Positions 17,797 through 25,654 of a stretch of DNA of 37,213 nt are shown here, piece after piece (the stretch's first letter is position 1; every line of letters begins with the position of its first letter). The translations under genes and the position numbers were made by a program. The notes under the pieces are model-generated. The model searched no databases, was not told the DNA's origin, and saw only the letters and a program-made list of their open reading frames with translations. The stretch comes from an uncultured Lachnospiraceae bacterium. Its GTDB lineage: Bacteria; Bacillota; Clostridia; Lachnospirales; Lachnospiraceae. Location: positions 1 to 37,213 of the forward strand of contig CAJUCC010000063.1 of NCBI GenBank assembly GCA_910585205.1, in the 5' to 3' direction.

Positions 17797-18177
17797 CTAT
17801 CCGAGCATGCCCCCGAGCATACCGCTTCCGGAACAAATAAAAAACACGGTGACAAGATTACCCGAGATACCCGCCGCCCCCTGCTCGATCACAAGCGACA
17901 CGCAGAGCAAAATCGTAAAATACAAAACGCCCGCCAAAAGTCCCCAGAGGAACTTCCTGCTCCCCATCTTTCTGCCGGAGACAAAACCGGCGAAAAGCGA
18001 GGCCGCTATGTAAATAAAAATAATGGCAACCGACACTGTTTTTTCCGTCAGTCCGAACCGATACAGAAAAAGCGCCAGAAACAGCAGCAGTCCGACGGTC
18101 AGAATATACGAAAACAAGAGACATTTCAGATAAAAAATCACACACGAATTGCGGTTACTCCTCGGTGAAGCTTTCAT
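17797..18177 (-). CDS. TIGR04086-type small membrane protein
   Basis: The 126-residue protein has four hydrophobic segments: FYLKCLLFSYILTVGLLLF, VAIIFIYIAASLFAGFVSG, FLWGLLAGVLYFTILLCVS and NLVTVFFICSGSGMLGGML. The conserved GFVSGRKMGSRKFLWGLLAG stretch and the position directly upstream of scfA match the uncharacterised TIGR04086 family. A strong ribosome site (AAGGAGGTG) precedes ATG 18177. It is the first gene of the cluster running through scfA, scfB and secDF to recJ, with a promoter at 18195-18223. The function is unknown; an involvement in SCIFF export or sensing is only a guess from position. Confidence 0.85.
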   Translation of the reverse strand: MKASPRSNRNSCVIFYLKCLLFSYILTVGLLLFLALFLYRFGLTEKTVSVAIIFIYIAASLFAGFVSGRKMGSRKFLWGLLAGVLYFTILLCVSLVIEQGAAGISGNLVTVFFICSGSGMLGGMLG

Positions 18178-18194
18178 GGATACACCTCCTTACT

Positions 18195-18223
18195 ATAATA
18201 TGTGTATGCCGGTATGTACCCAA
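18195..18223 (-). promoter_or_regulatory. promoter for the TIGR04086-scfA-scfB cluster
   Basis: On the minus strand TTGGGT (18218-18223) and TATTAT (18195-18200) are 17 bp apart, 18 bp before the first codon of the TIGR04086 gene. Its -35 lies 2 bp from the -35 of the divergent plus-strand promoter. Confidence 0.5.
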
Positions 18224-18225
18224 TC

Positions 18226-18254
18226 TTGACAATCTCTTTCGTATTTTATATGAT
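18226..18254 (+). promoter_or_regulatory. strong sigma-A promoter for the CNNM-deacylase fusion gene
   Basis: A perfect TTGACA (18226-18231) is separated by 17 bp from TATGAT (18249-18254). The ribosome site AGGGGAGGG (18275-18283) follows, 7 nt before the TTG start at 18291. The -35 box abuts that of the divergent minus-strand promoter, so RNA polymerases at the two would compete. Confidence 0.75.
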
Positions 18255-18290
18255 AAATCAACAGGATTTTGAGCAGGGGAGGGCATTGGC

Positions 18291-20153
18291 TTGCACACGG
18301 AAAATATTATGGGATTTATCGTACTGTTTCTTTTGCTATTGCTGTCCGCCTTTTTTTCTTCGGCGGAAACGGCGCTGACCACCGTAAACAGGGTGCGTAT
18401 CCGCACGCTGATCGAAGAAGGCAATAAACGCGCGGTGGTCGTGCAGGACATACTGAATCACTACAGTAAAATGCTCAGCACCATACTGGTCGGCAACAAT
18501 ATCGTCAATATTTCCGCGTCCTCTCTGGCCACGACACTGGCGCTCCATATCTGGGGCAGTTACGCGGTCGGCATTATGACCGGAGCGTTGACGCTCTTTG
18601 TTCTCCTGTTCGGCGAAATCACACCGAAAACATGGGCCATGTACAATGCGGAGAAGATCGCTCTCGCCTACGCGCGCATCATTCATTTGCTGATGCTGAT
18701 TTTTACGCCGGTAATCATTATCATCGACAAACTGGCAGGCGGTGTTATGCTGCTCTTCCATATCAATACCGCAGGTAAAAAAAATCCCATGACAGAGCGC
18801 GATCTGAAAACCTATGTCGATGTCGGCCACGAAGACGGCGCCATCGAAACGGAAGAACGGGAAATGATCTACAATGTATTTGATTTCAGTGATTCGGACG
18901 CCAAGGACATTATGATTCCTAAAATCGATATTACCATGGTGGACATCAACGCCTCCTATAACGAACTGCTCGGCGTTTTCCGGGAATCGATGTACACGAG
19001 AATCCCCGTCTATGAAGACGATACCGACAATGTCGTGGGCATTGTCAATATCAAAGACTTTCTCTTTGTTCCCAATAAAAAAATGTTCCGCATACAGGAC
19101 ATTCTGCGGGAAGCCTATTATACCTATGAATATAAGAAAACGGCCGATCTGATGATGGAAATGCGCAAATCTGCAATCAGTGTGGCCTTTGTGCTCAACG
19201 AATACGGCGCCTGTGCCGGTATGATTACGCTGGAAGATCTGCTGGAAGAAATTGTGGGCGAGATCCGCGACGAATATGACGACGACGAAGCGGAACTGAT
19301 TCAGGAAGTGGGAATCCGCCAATATCTCGTGGAGGGCAGCATGAAGCTGGACGATGTAAACGATGCGCTCCGCACGTCGCTTTCCTCCGAAGATTATGAT
19401 TCCATCGGCGGTATCCTGATCGGTACGCTGGACCGTCTGCCGGAAGAAGGGGAATCCGTGACCACGCCGGGAGGCATCACGGTCATGGCAAAGGAAATCA
19501 ATCAAAACCGAATCGAAAAGGTGCTGCTTACTCTGCCGGAACCGTCCGCAGATGCCGCGGCAGAGCCGGCCGCAAAAGCGACGCCCGAACCGGCTGTGCA
19601 GACGTCCGAACCGTCCGCTCCCGTCCTTGCGCCGGGACGGCCGGCGGATATTTCCTGCCTGCCGGAAAAGGAAATTCGCTGCTACGATCTGCTGGAGCTG
19701 CTGGAAATCCCCTACGAACATGTCCGTCACGAAGCGCTGGCCACCATCGCCGACTGCGCGGAAATCGATGCGCTCCTGCAGGTAAACATCTGCAAAAATC
19801 TCTTTCTCTGCAATCGGCAGCAGACCGCCTTTTATCTTCTGCTGATGCCCGGGGACAAGAAGTTTACGACCAAAGATCTGTCCGCACAGCTCGGCGTTTC
19901 CCGTCTCACTTTCGGTTCCGCCGATATTATGGAAGAACTGCTGGATTTGACTCCGGGTTCCGTCACCGTTATGGGGCTGATGAACGATCACGAAGGAAAG
20001 GTGCAGCTTTTGATCGACAACGATGTGCTGCAGCAGGAATACTTCGCCTGCCATCCCTGTGTCAATACGGCCAGCCTGAAATTCCGCACCGCGGATCTGA
20101 CCGGAAAACTGATCCCGGCGCTGAAACACACGCCTGTTATGGTAACGCTGTAA
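18291..20153 (+). CDS. CNNM/CBS/CorC membrane protein fused to a PrdX/YbaK-type prolyl-tRNA deacylase domain
   Basis: Single 620-residue frame. Residues 1-190: CNNM (DUF21) membrane domain with SSAETALTTVNRVR, GNNIVNISASSLATT, FGEITPKTWAMYNAEK and about four hydrophobic segments. 205-325: CBS pair (RIPVYEDDTDNVVGIVNIKD, LNEYGACAGMITLEDLLEEI). 340-415: CorC_HlyC domain (SIGGILIGTLDRLPEEGE). 417-457: Ala/Pro/Glu-rich linker. 458-620: an apparently complete YbaK/ProX deacylase domain with ATIADCAEIDALL, ICKNLFLCNRQ (K502 matches the conserved catalytic lysine), KDLSAQLGVSRL, TPGSVTVMGLMND and VQLLIDNDVL. The first part is of the Mg2+/Co2+ transport or 'hemolysin' family; the last hydrolyses mischarged tRNA(Pro). 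The TTG start is chosen because AGGGGAGGG lies 7 nt upstream, whereas the first ATG (18309) is 25 nt away. It is monocistronic. Confidence 0.92.
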   Translation: MHTENIMGFIVLFLLLLLSAFFSSAETALTTVNRVRIRTLIEEGNKRAVVVQDILNHYSKMLSTILVGNNIVNISASSLATTLALHIWGSYAVGIMTGALTLFVLLFGEITPKTWAMYNAEKIALAYARIIHLLMLIFTPVIIIIDKLAGGVMLLFHINTAGKKNPMTERDLKTYVDVGHEDGAIETEEREMIYNVFDFSDSDAKDIMIPKIDITMVDINASYNELLGVFRESMYTRIPVYEDDTDNVVGIVNIKDFLFVPNKKMFRIQDILREAYYTYEYKKTADLMMEMRKSAISVAFVLNEYGACAGMITLEDLLEEIVGEIRDEYDDDEAELIQEVGIRQYLVEGSMKLDDVNDALRTSLSSEDYDSIGGILIGTLDRLPEEGESVTTPGGITVMAKEINQNRIEKVLLTLPEPSADAAAEPAAKATPEPAVQTSEPSAPVLAPGRPADISCLPEKEIRCYDLLELLEIPYEHVRHEALATIADCAEIDALLQVNICKNLFLCNRQQTAFYLLLMPGDKKFTTKDLSAQLGVSRLTFGSADIMEELLDLTPGSVTVMGLMNDHEGKVQLLIDNDVLQQEYFACHPCVNTASLKFRTADLTGKLIPALKHTPVMVTL

Positions 20154-20160
20154 CAGGCGT
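20130..20160 (+). terminator. terminator overlapping the 3' end of the fusion gene
   Basis: ACGCCTGTTA (20130-20139) pairs perfectly with TAACAGGCGT (20151-20160), loop 11 nt, followed by TTTCC. The stop codon TAA (20151-20153) is inside the stem, so the last codons of the gene are part of the terminator. Confidence 0.75.
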
Positions 20161-20209
20161 TTTCCATGCCCTTTTCCCGCCGCCCGGCCTGCGCCGCGGA
20201 TTTCTGCCG

Positions 20210-21964
20210 CTACCGGGAGAACGCCAGATACGCCCCCTTCATCGGGCTCACCGCATGTTCGGCGAACAGCCGCAGCGCGCCGCTCCGATAACGCATCTCC
20301 CGCGGTTCCCACGTTTCTCTGCGCGCCTGCAGCGCCGCGTCGATTTCAGCCGGTGTTTTCCGCTCTCCGCGGATTCCCACGATATTCAGCTTACGCTCCG
20401 GTATATCAATCTCAATCAGATCGCCTTCTTCCACCAGTGCAATCGGGCCGCCGTCGGCCGCTTCGGGACTGCAATGTCCGATCACCGGGCCCGTGGAAGC
20501 GCCGGAGAAACGTCCGTCCGTAATCAGTGCGATGCTCCGCCCCAGCTCTCTGTCACTGCTGATCGCTTCCGACGTATAAAACATCTCCGGCATACCGCTG
20601 CCCCTGGGTCCCTCATAACGGATGAAAACAGCGTCGCCCGGTTTCACTTTATGATGCAGCACCGCGTCCAGACACTCCTCCTCACTGTCAAAAGGTCTGG
20701 CCCGCAGTACGGCACGGAACATTTCCTTCGGGCAGGCCGTATGCTTGATAACCGCGCCTTCCGGCGCCAGATTTCCCCGCAGCACCGCAATGCTGCCCTC
20801 TGTGCCAATCGCCTTTTCATAGGGACGGATAATGTCTGCCCTTGTCAGGGCACATCCGTACCGGCCGTTGAATTCCTGCAGCCACCGCTCACAGCGCTCA
20901 TAAAATCCGTTGTCCCGCAGCCTGTCCAGATTTTCTCCCACGGTTTCTCCCGTCACCGTCATGGCATCCAGATGCAGATGATCCCGCAGCTCCTCCATAA
21001 CGGCAGGAACCCCGCCGGCATAATAAAAGCATTCCGCGGGCCATCTGCCCGCCGGACGCACATCCAGAAGATAACGCGCGCCCCGGTGCAGACGGTCAAA
21101 CGTATCGCCGGTAATTTCCAGGCCAAGCTCATGCGCAATCGCCGGTATATGCAGCAGGCAGTTTGTGCTGCCGGAAATGGCGGCATGCACCAGTATGGCA
21201 TTTTCAAAACTCTCCTGTGTGACAATATCCCCCGGCCGCATATGTTCCGTCCGCGCCAGTTTCACGACCTGCCGCCCCGCCTCTCTCGCAAAGGCCAGCA
21301 GATCCGGGCTCGAAGCAGGCAGCAGCGCACTGCCCGGCAGCGCCAGTCCCAATGCCTCCGCCATAATCTGCATGGTGGAAGCCGTACCGATAAAGGAACA
21401 TGCGCCGCAGCCCGGGCACGCATGCTGCTTGGCCCAGTTCAGTCTGTCTTCATCGATTTCTCCCCGCTCATACTTCGCACTGTACATGCCAAGCTGTTCC
21501 AGTGTCAGCATATCCGGCCCCGCGCTCATCGTGCCGCCCGGCACAACGATCGACGGTACATTGACCCGCAAAAGCCCCATCAGATTACCCGGCAGTCCCT
21601 TGTCGCAGCTCGACAGGTATACCCCTGCGTCAAACGGTGTCGCATTGGCATGGATTTCGATCATATTGGCGATCATCTCACGGCTTACAAGGCTGTAATT
21701 GATCCCGTCCGTCCCCTGACTTTCCCCGTCACATATATCCGTGCAGAAATACCGTGCGCCGAAGCCCCCCGCCTCCGCAACTCCCTGCCTCACTTCTTCC
21801 ACCAGATGCGTCAGATGTACACTGCCGGGATGACTGTCCCCGTATGTGCTCTCGATCAATACCTGCGGTTTTTCCAGATCCTCCGGTTTCCAGCCCGCGC
21901 CGATGCGCAGCGGGTCCAGCTCCGGGGCTATTTTTCGCATTTCCTGACTTTTTAACGTTGCCAT
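20210..21964 (-). CDS. IlvD/Edd-family dehydratase, probably acting on a sugar acid
   Basis: Iron-sulfur dehydratase family that includes dihydroxy-acid dehydratase (IlvD), phosphogluconate dehydratase (Edd) and sugar-acid dehydratases. Cluster-ligand cysteines are seen in YFCTDICDGESQGTDG, SSCDKGLPGNLMGLLR and CPGCGACSFIGTASTM; the C-terminal part has ITDGRFSGASTGPVIGHCSPEA. The form GACSFIGTASTM differs from the IlvD-type GACGGMFTANTM as I recall it. The frame opens at 21997, but I take ATG 21964 (MATLKSQEMRK) because GAGGA lies 8 nt upstream; this gives 584 residues. The GntP permease gene lies 63 bp upstream on the same strand, so gluconate or a related aldonate is a likelier substrate than branched-chain intermediates. 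Often such genes are labelled ilvD. Confidence 0.85.
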   Translation of the reverse strand: MATLKSQEMRKIAPELDPLRIGAGWKPEDLEKPQVLIESTYGDSHPGSVHLTHLVEEVRQGVAEAGGFGARYFCTDICDGESQGTDGINYSLVSREMIANMIEIHANATPFDAGVYLSSCDKGLPGNLMGLLRVNVPSIVVPGGTMSAGPDMLTLEQLGMYSAKYERGEIDEDRLNWAKQHACPGCGACSFIGTASTMQIMAEALGLALPGSALLPASSPDLLAFAREAGRQVVKLARTEHMRPGDIVTQESFENAILVHAAISGSTNCLLHIPAIAHELGLEITGDTFDRLHRGARYLLDVRPAGRWPAECFYYAGGVPAVMEELRDHLHLDAMTVTGETVGENLDRLRDNGFYERCERWLQEFNGRYGCALTRADIIRPYEKAIGTEGSIAVLRGNLAPEGAVIKHTACPKEMFRAVLRARPFDSEEECLDAVLHHKVKPGDAVFIRYEGPRGSGMPEMFYTSEAISSDRELGRSIALITDGRFSGASTGPVIGHCSPEAADGGPIALVEEGDLIEIDIPERKLNIVGIRGERKTPAEIDAALQARRETWEPREMRYRSGALRLFAEHAVSPMKGAYLAFSR

Positions 21965-22027
21965 AATAATTGTCCTCATCTTTCTGTCTGTTATCAAAGG
22001 CTGCCCGGGTACGGTTTTTTGCGGCCC

Positions 22028-23383
22028 TCACGCAAAAAACGATATGACCAGCGCCACGAGAAATCCTGTGCCGCCCACAAGCGTTTCCATAATCGTCCAT
22101 GTCTTCAGCGTCGTCTTCTCATCCATCCCCACCAGCGATTTGACCAGCCAGAACCCCGAATCGTTAAAATGAGAACAGACGGTTGCACCGCCCGCCACGG
22201 CAGCGGTCGTGCAGGCGAGATAGAGCGGCGGCAGATCCGATATGCCCGGAATCGACGCAATGATGCCGGCCGCCATTGTCATGGCCACCGTCGCCGAGCC
22301 CACGCAGATGCGCACCAGTGCGGCCACAAGAAAAGCCAGAATCACAATCGGCAGCGACATCGAGCTTACCGCATTGCCGATCATATCACCCATGCCGGAA
22401 TACTGGAGTACATAGCGCAGCACCCCGCCGCACGCCGTCACCAGCAGAATCAGACCGGCCGGTTCCAGCGACTTTGTCATAACCTTTTCCAGCTCCGCCA
22501 TATTGTACCCATGTCCGATTCCCAATATCAGCATAGCCGCCACAGTCGCTATCAAAAGCGCCAGAAAAGGCTCGCCCAGAAACCCGAACAGCGGCTGCCA
22601 GGAGGCAAGTGCCGGTACAACGCCCGTTATCGAATCCAGAATAATCAACACAAGCGGAATCAAAATAATGCCGACAATTACCCCAAAGCCCGGCAGTTTG
22701 GATTCATCCATATCGGGCTGCTCCGCCACATGCGGCGGAAGCGGCAGGTCATATTTTTTCCCGCAGATCCCTCCCCAGACAGGACCGGCCACAATCATGG
22801 AGACAATGCCGCAGAAAATGCCGACCAGAATCACCCAGCCCAGATCGACGCCGAGCATATTGGCCACCAGGATCGGTCCCGGCGTAGGCGGAATAAAGGC
22901 GTGTCCCACGGCCAGGCCTGCCAGCAATGGAATGACATAATACAGAGAGGAGCGTTTCGTTCTTCTGGCGAGGGAAAAAGCCAGCGGAATCAGAATAATC
23001 AATCCGGCGTCAAAAAACACCGGCATGGCGATGACCAGTCCGGTAATCCCCAATGCCCAGGCCGCCTTTTTGTCCCCGAACCATTTTACCATCGTAACGG
23101 CCAGTGTCTGCGCACCGCCCGATATTTCCAGTATCGCACCGAACATGGAGCCAAGCCCCACGAGTAACGCAATGCCCTTCAATGTATTGCCGATGCCGTC
23201 ATTGACCGCCGTCACGATCTCTTCCGCCGGCATACCGGCCGCCAGCCCAATGGTGATCGCGCCAATTAAAATCGCAATCATGGCCTGTACTTTAAACCTG
23301 ATAATCAATACCAACAAAAAGACCAGCCCGACAGCCGCGGCAATCGCAAGTCTCGTTGGATTCAAAGCAATATCTGCTGTCAT
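22028..23383 (-). CDS. GntP-family gluconate/sugar-acid permease
   Basis: The 451-residue polytopic transporter has about 12 hydrophobic segments. Family signatures include GIALLVGLGSMFGAILEISGG, MPVFFDAGLIILIPLAF, GHAFIPPTPGPILVANMLG, and near the C-terminus ATVAMTMAAGIIAS, CSHFNDSGFWLVKSLVGM. GntP proteins import gluconate, glycerate or related hydroxyacids with protons. The start ATG 23383 follows GAGAGGAT. It precedes the IlvD/Edd-type dehydratase gene; together they make an uptake plus dehydration pair. Only 40 bp separate it from a perfect 15-bp stem-loop, so its own promoter must lie in or beyond that hairpin or it depends on read-through. Confidence 0.92.
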   Translation of the reverse strand: MTADIALNPTRLAIAAAVGLVFLLVLIIRFKVQAMIAILIGAITIGLAAGMPAEEIVTAVNDGIGNTLKGIALLVGLGSMFGAILEISGGAQTLAVTMVKWFGDKKAAWALGITGLVIAMPVFFDAGLIILIPLAFSLARRTKRSSLYYVIPLLAGLAVGHAFIPPTPGPILVANMLGVDLGWVILVGIFCGIVSMIVAGPVWGGICGKKYDLPLPPHVAEQPDMDESKLPGFGVIVGIILIPLVLIILDSITGVVPALASWQPLFGFLGEPFLALLIATVAAMLILGIGHGYNMAELEKVMTKSLEPAGLILLVTACGGVLRYVLQYSGMGDMIGNAVSSMSLPIVILAFLVAALVRICVGSATVAMTMAAGIIASIPGISDLPPLYLACTTAAVAGGATVCSHFNDSGFWLVKSLVGMDEKTTLKTWTIMETLVGGTGFLVALVISFFA

Positions 23384-23423
23384 GAGACATATCCTCTCTT
23401 TCCTGCCCGCATGATTCCAAAAT

Positions 23424-23460
23424 AAAAATGAGGATTTCCCATTCTGAAATCCTCATTTTT
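23424..23460. terminator. perfect 15-bp terminator hairpin
   Basis: AAAAATGAGGATTTC (23424-23438) pairs with GAAATCCTCATTTTT (23446-23460), loop 7 nt. On the minus strand it follows the cytidylate-kinase-like gene by about 43 bp and ends in TTTTTATTTT, a classical terminator for the liv operon. It also lies directly upstream of gntP. Confidence 0.9.
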
Positions 23461-23503
23461 GTTTATCATATCCATATAAAATTGTTTTATTCGCAAGTCC
23501 GTT

Positions 23504-24127
23504 TCACTGCCGGAACCGCACTGCCATATAGGCCCGGATTTCTTCCACGCACCGGTCCATACCGAGCTTACTGCTGTCCAGACACAGATCATAGTTTCTG
23601 GCATCCGTCCATTCCCGTCCGGTATAATGTTTGTAATAGTCTGCCCGCTCTTTGTCCGTTTTCTGAATAAATTTTTTAATCTCACGGTCGGACATGCTCA
23701 GCTTGTTTCTCGCCTGTTCGATACAGTAATCCTCCGGTGCATGCACAAACACGCTCAGCACATTATCGTAATCCCGCAGTACATAATCCCCGCAGCGTCC
23801 GATAATGATACAGGATTCTTCCTCCGCCAGTTCCTTGATTACCTTGGCCTGATAATTAAACAAATTCTCCGTGGACGTAAAGTCTCCGCTTTCCGGCGGA
23901 ATCAGCTGTCCCTGATAAATCCGTTTCGTAATCCGCATCAGGGGACTGTTTTTCAGCTTTTCGTCTGCCCCCACAAACAGCCTTTCATGGATACCGCTCT
24001 CCTCGGACGCAATTTTCAGCAGTTCCTTATCATAATAATGAATCCCCAGTTCTTTTGACAACATCTGTCCGATCGTACGTCCGCCGCTCCCATACTGTCT
24101 GGCAATCGTAATGACAACCTTATCCAT
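23504..24127 (-). CDS. cytidylate kinase-like family protein
   Basis: The 207-residue protein resembles the Cytidylate_kin2 family: opening VVITIARQYGSGGRTIGQML with a P-loop-like Gly-rich segment, YYDKELLKIASEESG, CIIIGRCGDYVLRDYDNVL, VFVHAP and DKERADYYKHYTGREW. It is distinct from the housekeeping Cmk, and its true substrate in these bacteria is not established. It begins 16 nt after the livF stop with AGAGGAGG upstream, and the terminator at 23424-23460 follows, so it is the last gene of the branched-chain amino acid transport operon. Confidence 0.9.
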   Translation of the reverse strand: MDKVVITIARQYGSGGRTIGQMLSKELGIHYYDKELLKIASEESGIHERLFVGADEKLKNSPLMRITKRIYQGQLIPPESGDFTSTENLFNYQAKVIKELAEEESCIIIGRCGDYVLRDYDNVLSVFVHAPEDYCIEQARNKLSMSDREIKKFIQKTDKERADYYKHYTGREWTDARNYDLCLDSSKLGMDRCVEEIRAYMAVRFRQ

Positions 24128-24143
24128 TTGTTACCGCCTCCTC

Positions 24144-24854
24144 TTATTCCCCCAGATATGCCTTTTTGATCGAATCATCCGCCAGCAGCGCCTCCGCCCT
24201 GCCTTCCAGTACAATGCTTCCCGTTTCCAGCACATATGCCCGGTCCGCTATCGAAAGCGCTTTTTTCGCATTCTGTTCCACCAGCAGAACCGTGGTGCCG
24301 CCTTTGCTGACCTCCCGGATAATGTCAAAGATCTCGTTGACAAAAATCGGCGACAGTCCCATTGAAGGCTCATCCATCAGAATGATCTTCGGCTTTGACA
24401 TCAGCGCCCGTCCCATGGCAAGCATCTGCTGCTCACCGCCGCTCAGTGTTCCCGCCATCTGGCCGCGCCGTTCCTCCAGCCGGGGAAATCTTTTGTAAAC
24501 CATCTGCAGCGACTGTTCGATTTCGTCCTTGTCCTTTCTCGTATAGGCGCCCATGCGAAGGTTCTGCAGCACCGAGAGCTGTGCAAAAATACGCCGTCCC
24601 TCCGGCACATGTGCCATCCCCATGGAAACGATTTTATGTCCCGGCACTTTCGTAATGTCTTTTCCCTCAAATAAAACACTGCCCTTTTTGGCGGAAAGAA
24701 GTCCGGTGATCGTGTGCAGTGTCGTCGTCTTTCCCGCGCCGTTGGCACCGATCAGGGCAATGACCTCCCCTTCGTTGACCGAAAAAGAGATTCCTTTCAA
24801 CGCCTGGATCATGCCATAGTACACTTCCAGGTCTTTTACTTCCAGCATCGCCAT
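24144..24854 (-). CDS. livF: branched-chain amino acid ABC transporter ATP-binding protein LivF
   Basis: ATPase subunit of the HAAT-type importer, 236 residues. Walker A is GANGAGKTTT, the family-specific VPEGRRIFAQLSVLQNL marks LivF, the signature is LSGGEQQMLAMGRAL, Walker B is KIILMDEPSMGLSP, and VLLVEQNAKKAL holds the switch region. It pairs with LivG on the LivHM membrane dimer. It starts 11 nt after livG. All catalytic motifs are intact. Confidence 0.97.
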   Translation of the reverse strand: MAMLEVKDLEVYYGMIQALKGISFSVNEGEVIALIGANGAGKTTTLHTITGLLSAKKGSVLFEGKDITKVPGHKIVSMGMAHVPEGRRIFAQLSVLQNLRMGAYTRKDKDEIEQSLQMVYKRFPRLEERRGQMAGTLSGGEQQMLAMGRALMSKPKIILMDEPSMGLSPIFVNEIFDIIREVSKGGTTVLLVEQNAKKALSIADRAYVLETGSIVLEGRAEALLADDSIKKAYLGE

Positions 24855-24865
24855 CTTCTTTCCTC

Positions 24866-25624
24866 CTATTCTCCCAGATATGCCGTGATAACCTGCGGGT
24901 CATTCAGTACCGCCGCCGTCTCACCCTGGGCCAGAATACGGCCGAAATTCAGCACGGTCAACTCCTCACAGATGCCGGATACCAGTTTCATGTCGTGTTC
25001 AATCAACAGGACTGTCATATCAAAGCGATCCCGGATCAGGCGGATGGTGTCCATCAGCTCCCGCGTCTCGTTGGGGTTCATGCCCGCCGCGGGTTCATCC
25101 AGAAGCAGCAGTTTGGGGTTTGTCGCAAGCGCTCTGGCAATCTCGAGCTTTCTCTGTTTTCCGTAAGGAAGATTGGAAGCCAGATGCGAGGCTTCCCCGT
25201 GCAGGTCAAAAACCTCCAACAGCTCCATTGCACGCGCATCCATTTCCTTTTCCACCCTGCGGTAAGCAGGCGTGCGGAAAATCCCTGCCAGAGAAGAATA
25301 GCGGTAATGATTGTGCAGGCCGACTTTTACATTGTCCAGCACCGACATTCCCTTAAACAGCCGGATATTCTGAAATGTTCTGGCGATGCCCGCTTTGTTG
25401 ATCTCGATTGTTTTCCTGCCCGTAATATCCGTGCCGTCCAGACGGATAATGCCCTCATTGGGTCTGTATACACCGGTCAGCAGGTTAAATACCGTCGTCT
25501 TGCCCGCTCCGTTCGGCCCGATCAGGCCATAGAGCTGTCCTTTTTCAATATGAATTTCAAAATCATCCACGGCCCGCAGGCCGCCGAATGAGATACATAA
25601 GTTCTGTACATCTAACAATGCCAT
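24866..25624 (-). CDS. livG: branched-chain amino acid ABC transporter ATP-binding protein LivG
   Basis: Second ATPase subunit, 252 residues. Walker A is GPNGAGKTTVFNLLTGVY, followed by the LivG-type GIARTFQNIRLFKGMSVLDNV and the insertion before the signature. The signature reads LPYGKQRKLEIARAL rather than LSGGQ, as is normal for LivG. Walker B is LLLLDEPAAGMNP, and the H-loop is LLIEHDM. It is 30 nt after livM, and livF follows. Confidence 0.97.
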   Translation of the reverse strand: MALLDVQNLCISFGGLRAVDDFEIHIEKGQLYGLIGPNGAGKTTVFNLLTGVYRPNEGIIRLDGTDITGRKTIEINKAGIARTFQNIRLFKGMSVLDNVKVGLHNHYRYSSLAGIFRTPAYRRVEKEMDARAMELLEVFDLHGEASHLASNLPYGKQRKLEIARALATNPKLLLLDEPAAGMNPNETRELMDTIRLIRDRFDMTVLLIEHDMKLVSGICEELTVLNFGRILAQGETAAVLNDPQVITAYLGE

Positions 25625-25654
25625 ATGTGACTCCTTTGTTTCAAATGCCTGCCT

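Noticed and set aside
18336..20312. Long open frame (about 658 codons) on the minus strand opposite the fusion gene
   Set aside because: It mirrors the codon pattern of the plus-strand gene, has no recognisable domains, and the plus-strand product carries clear CNNM, CBS, CorC and deacylase motifs.
20255..21955. Long open frame (about 566 codons) on the plus strand opposite the dehydratase gene
   Set aside because: Arg/His/Gln-rich composition typical of antisense shadow frames in GC-rich coding DNA; no ribosome site or domain, while the minus strand encodes an intact IlvD/Edd enzyme.
20210..21964. Branched-chain amino acid biosynthesis locus based on the ilvD-like gene and nearby liv genes
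   Set aside because: No ilvB, ilvC or leu genes are present, the liv genes are for transport and are separated by a strong terminator, and the direct partner is a GntP permease.
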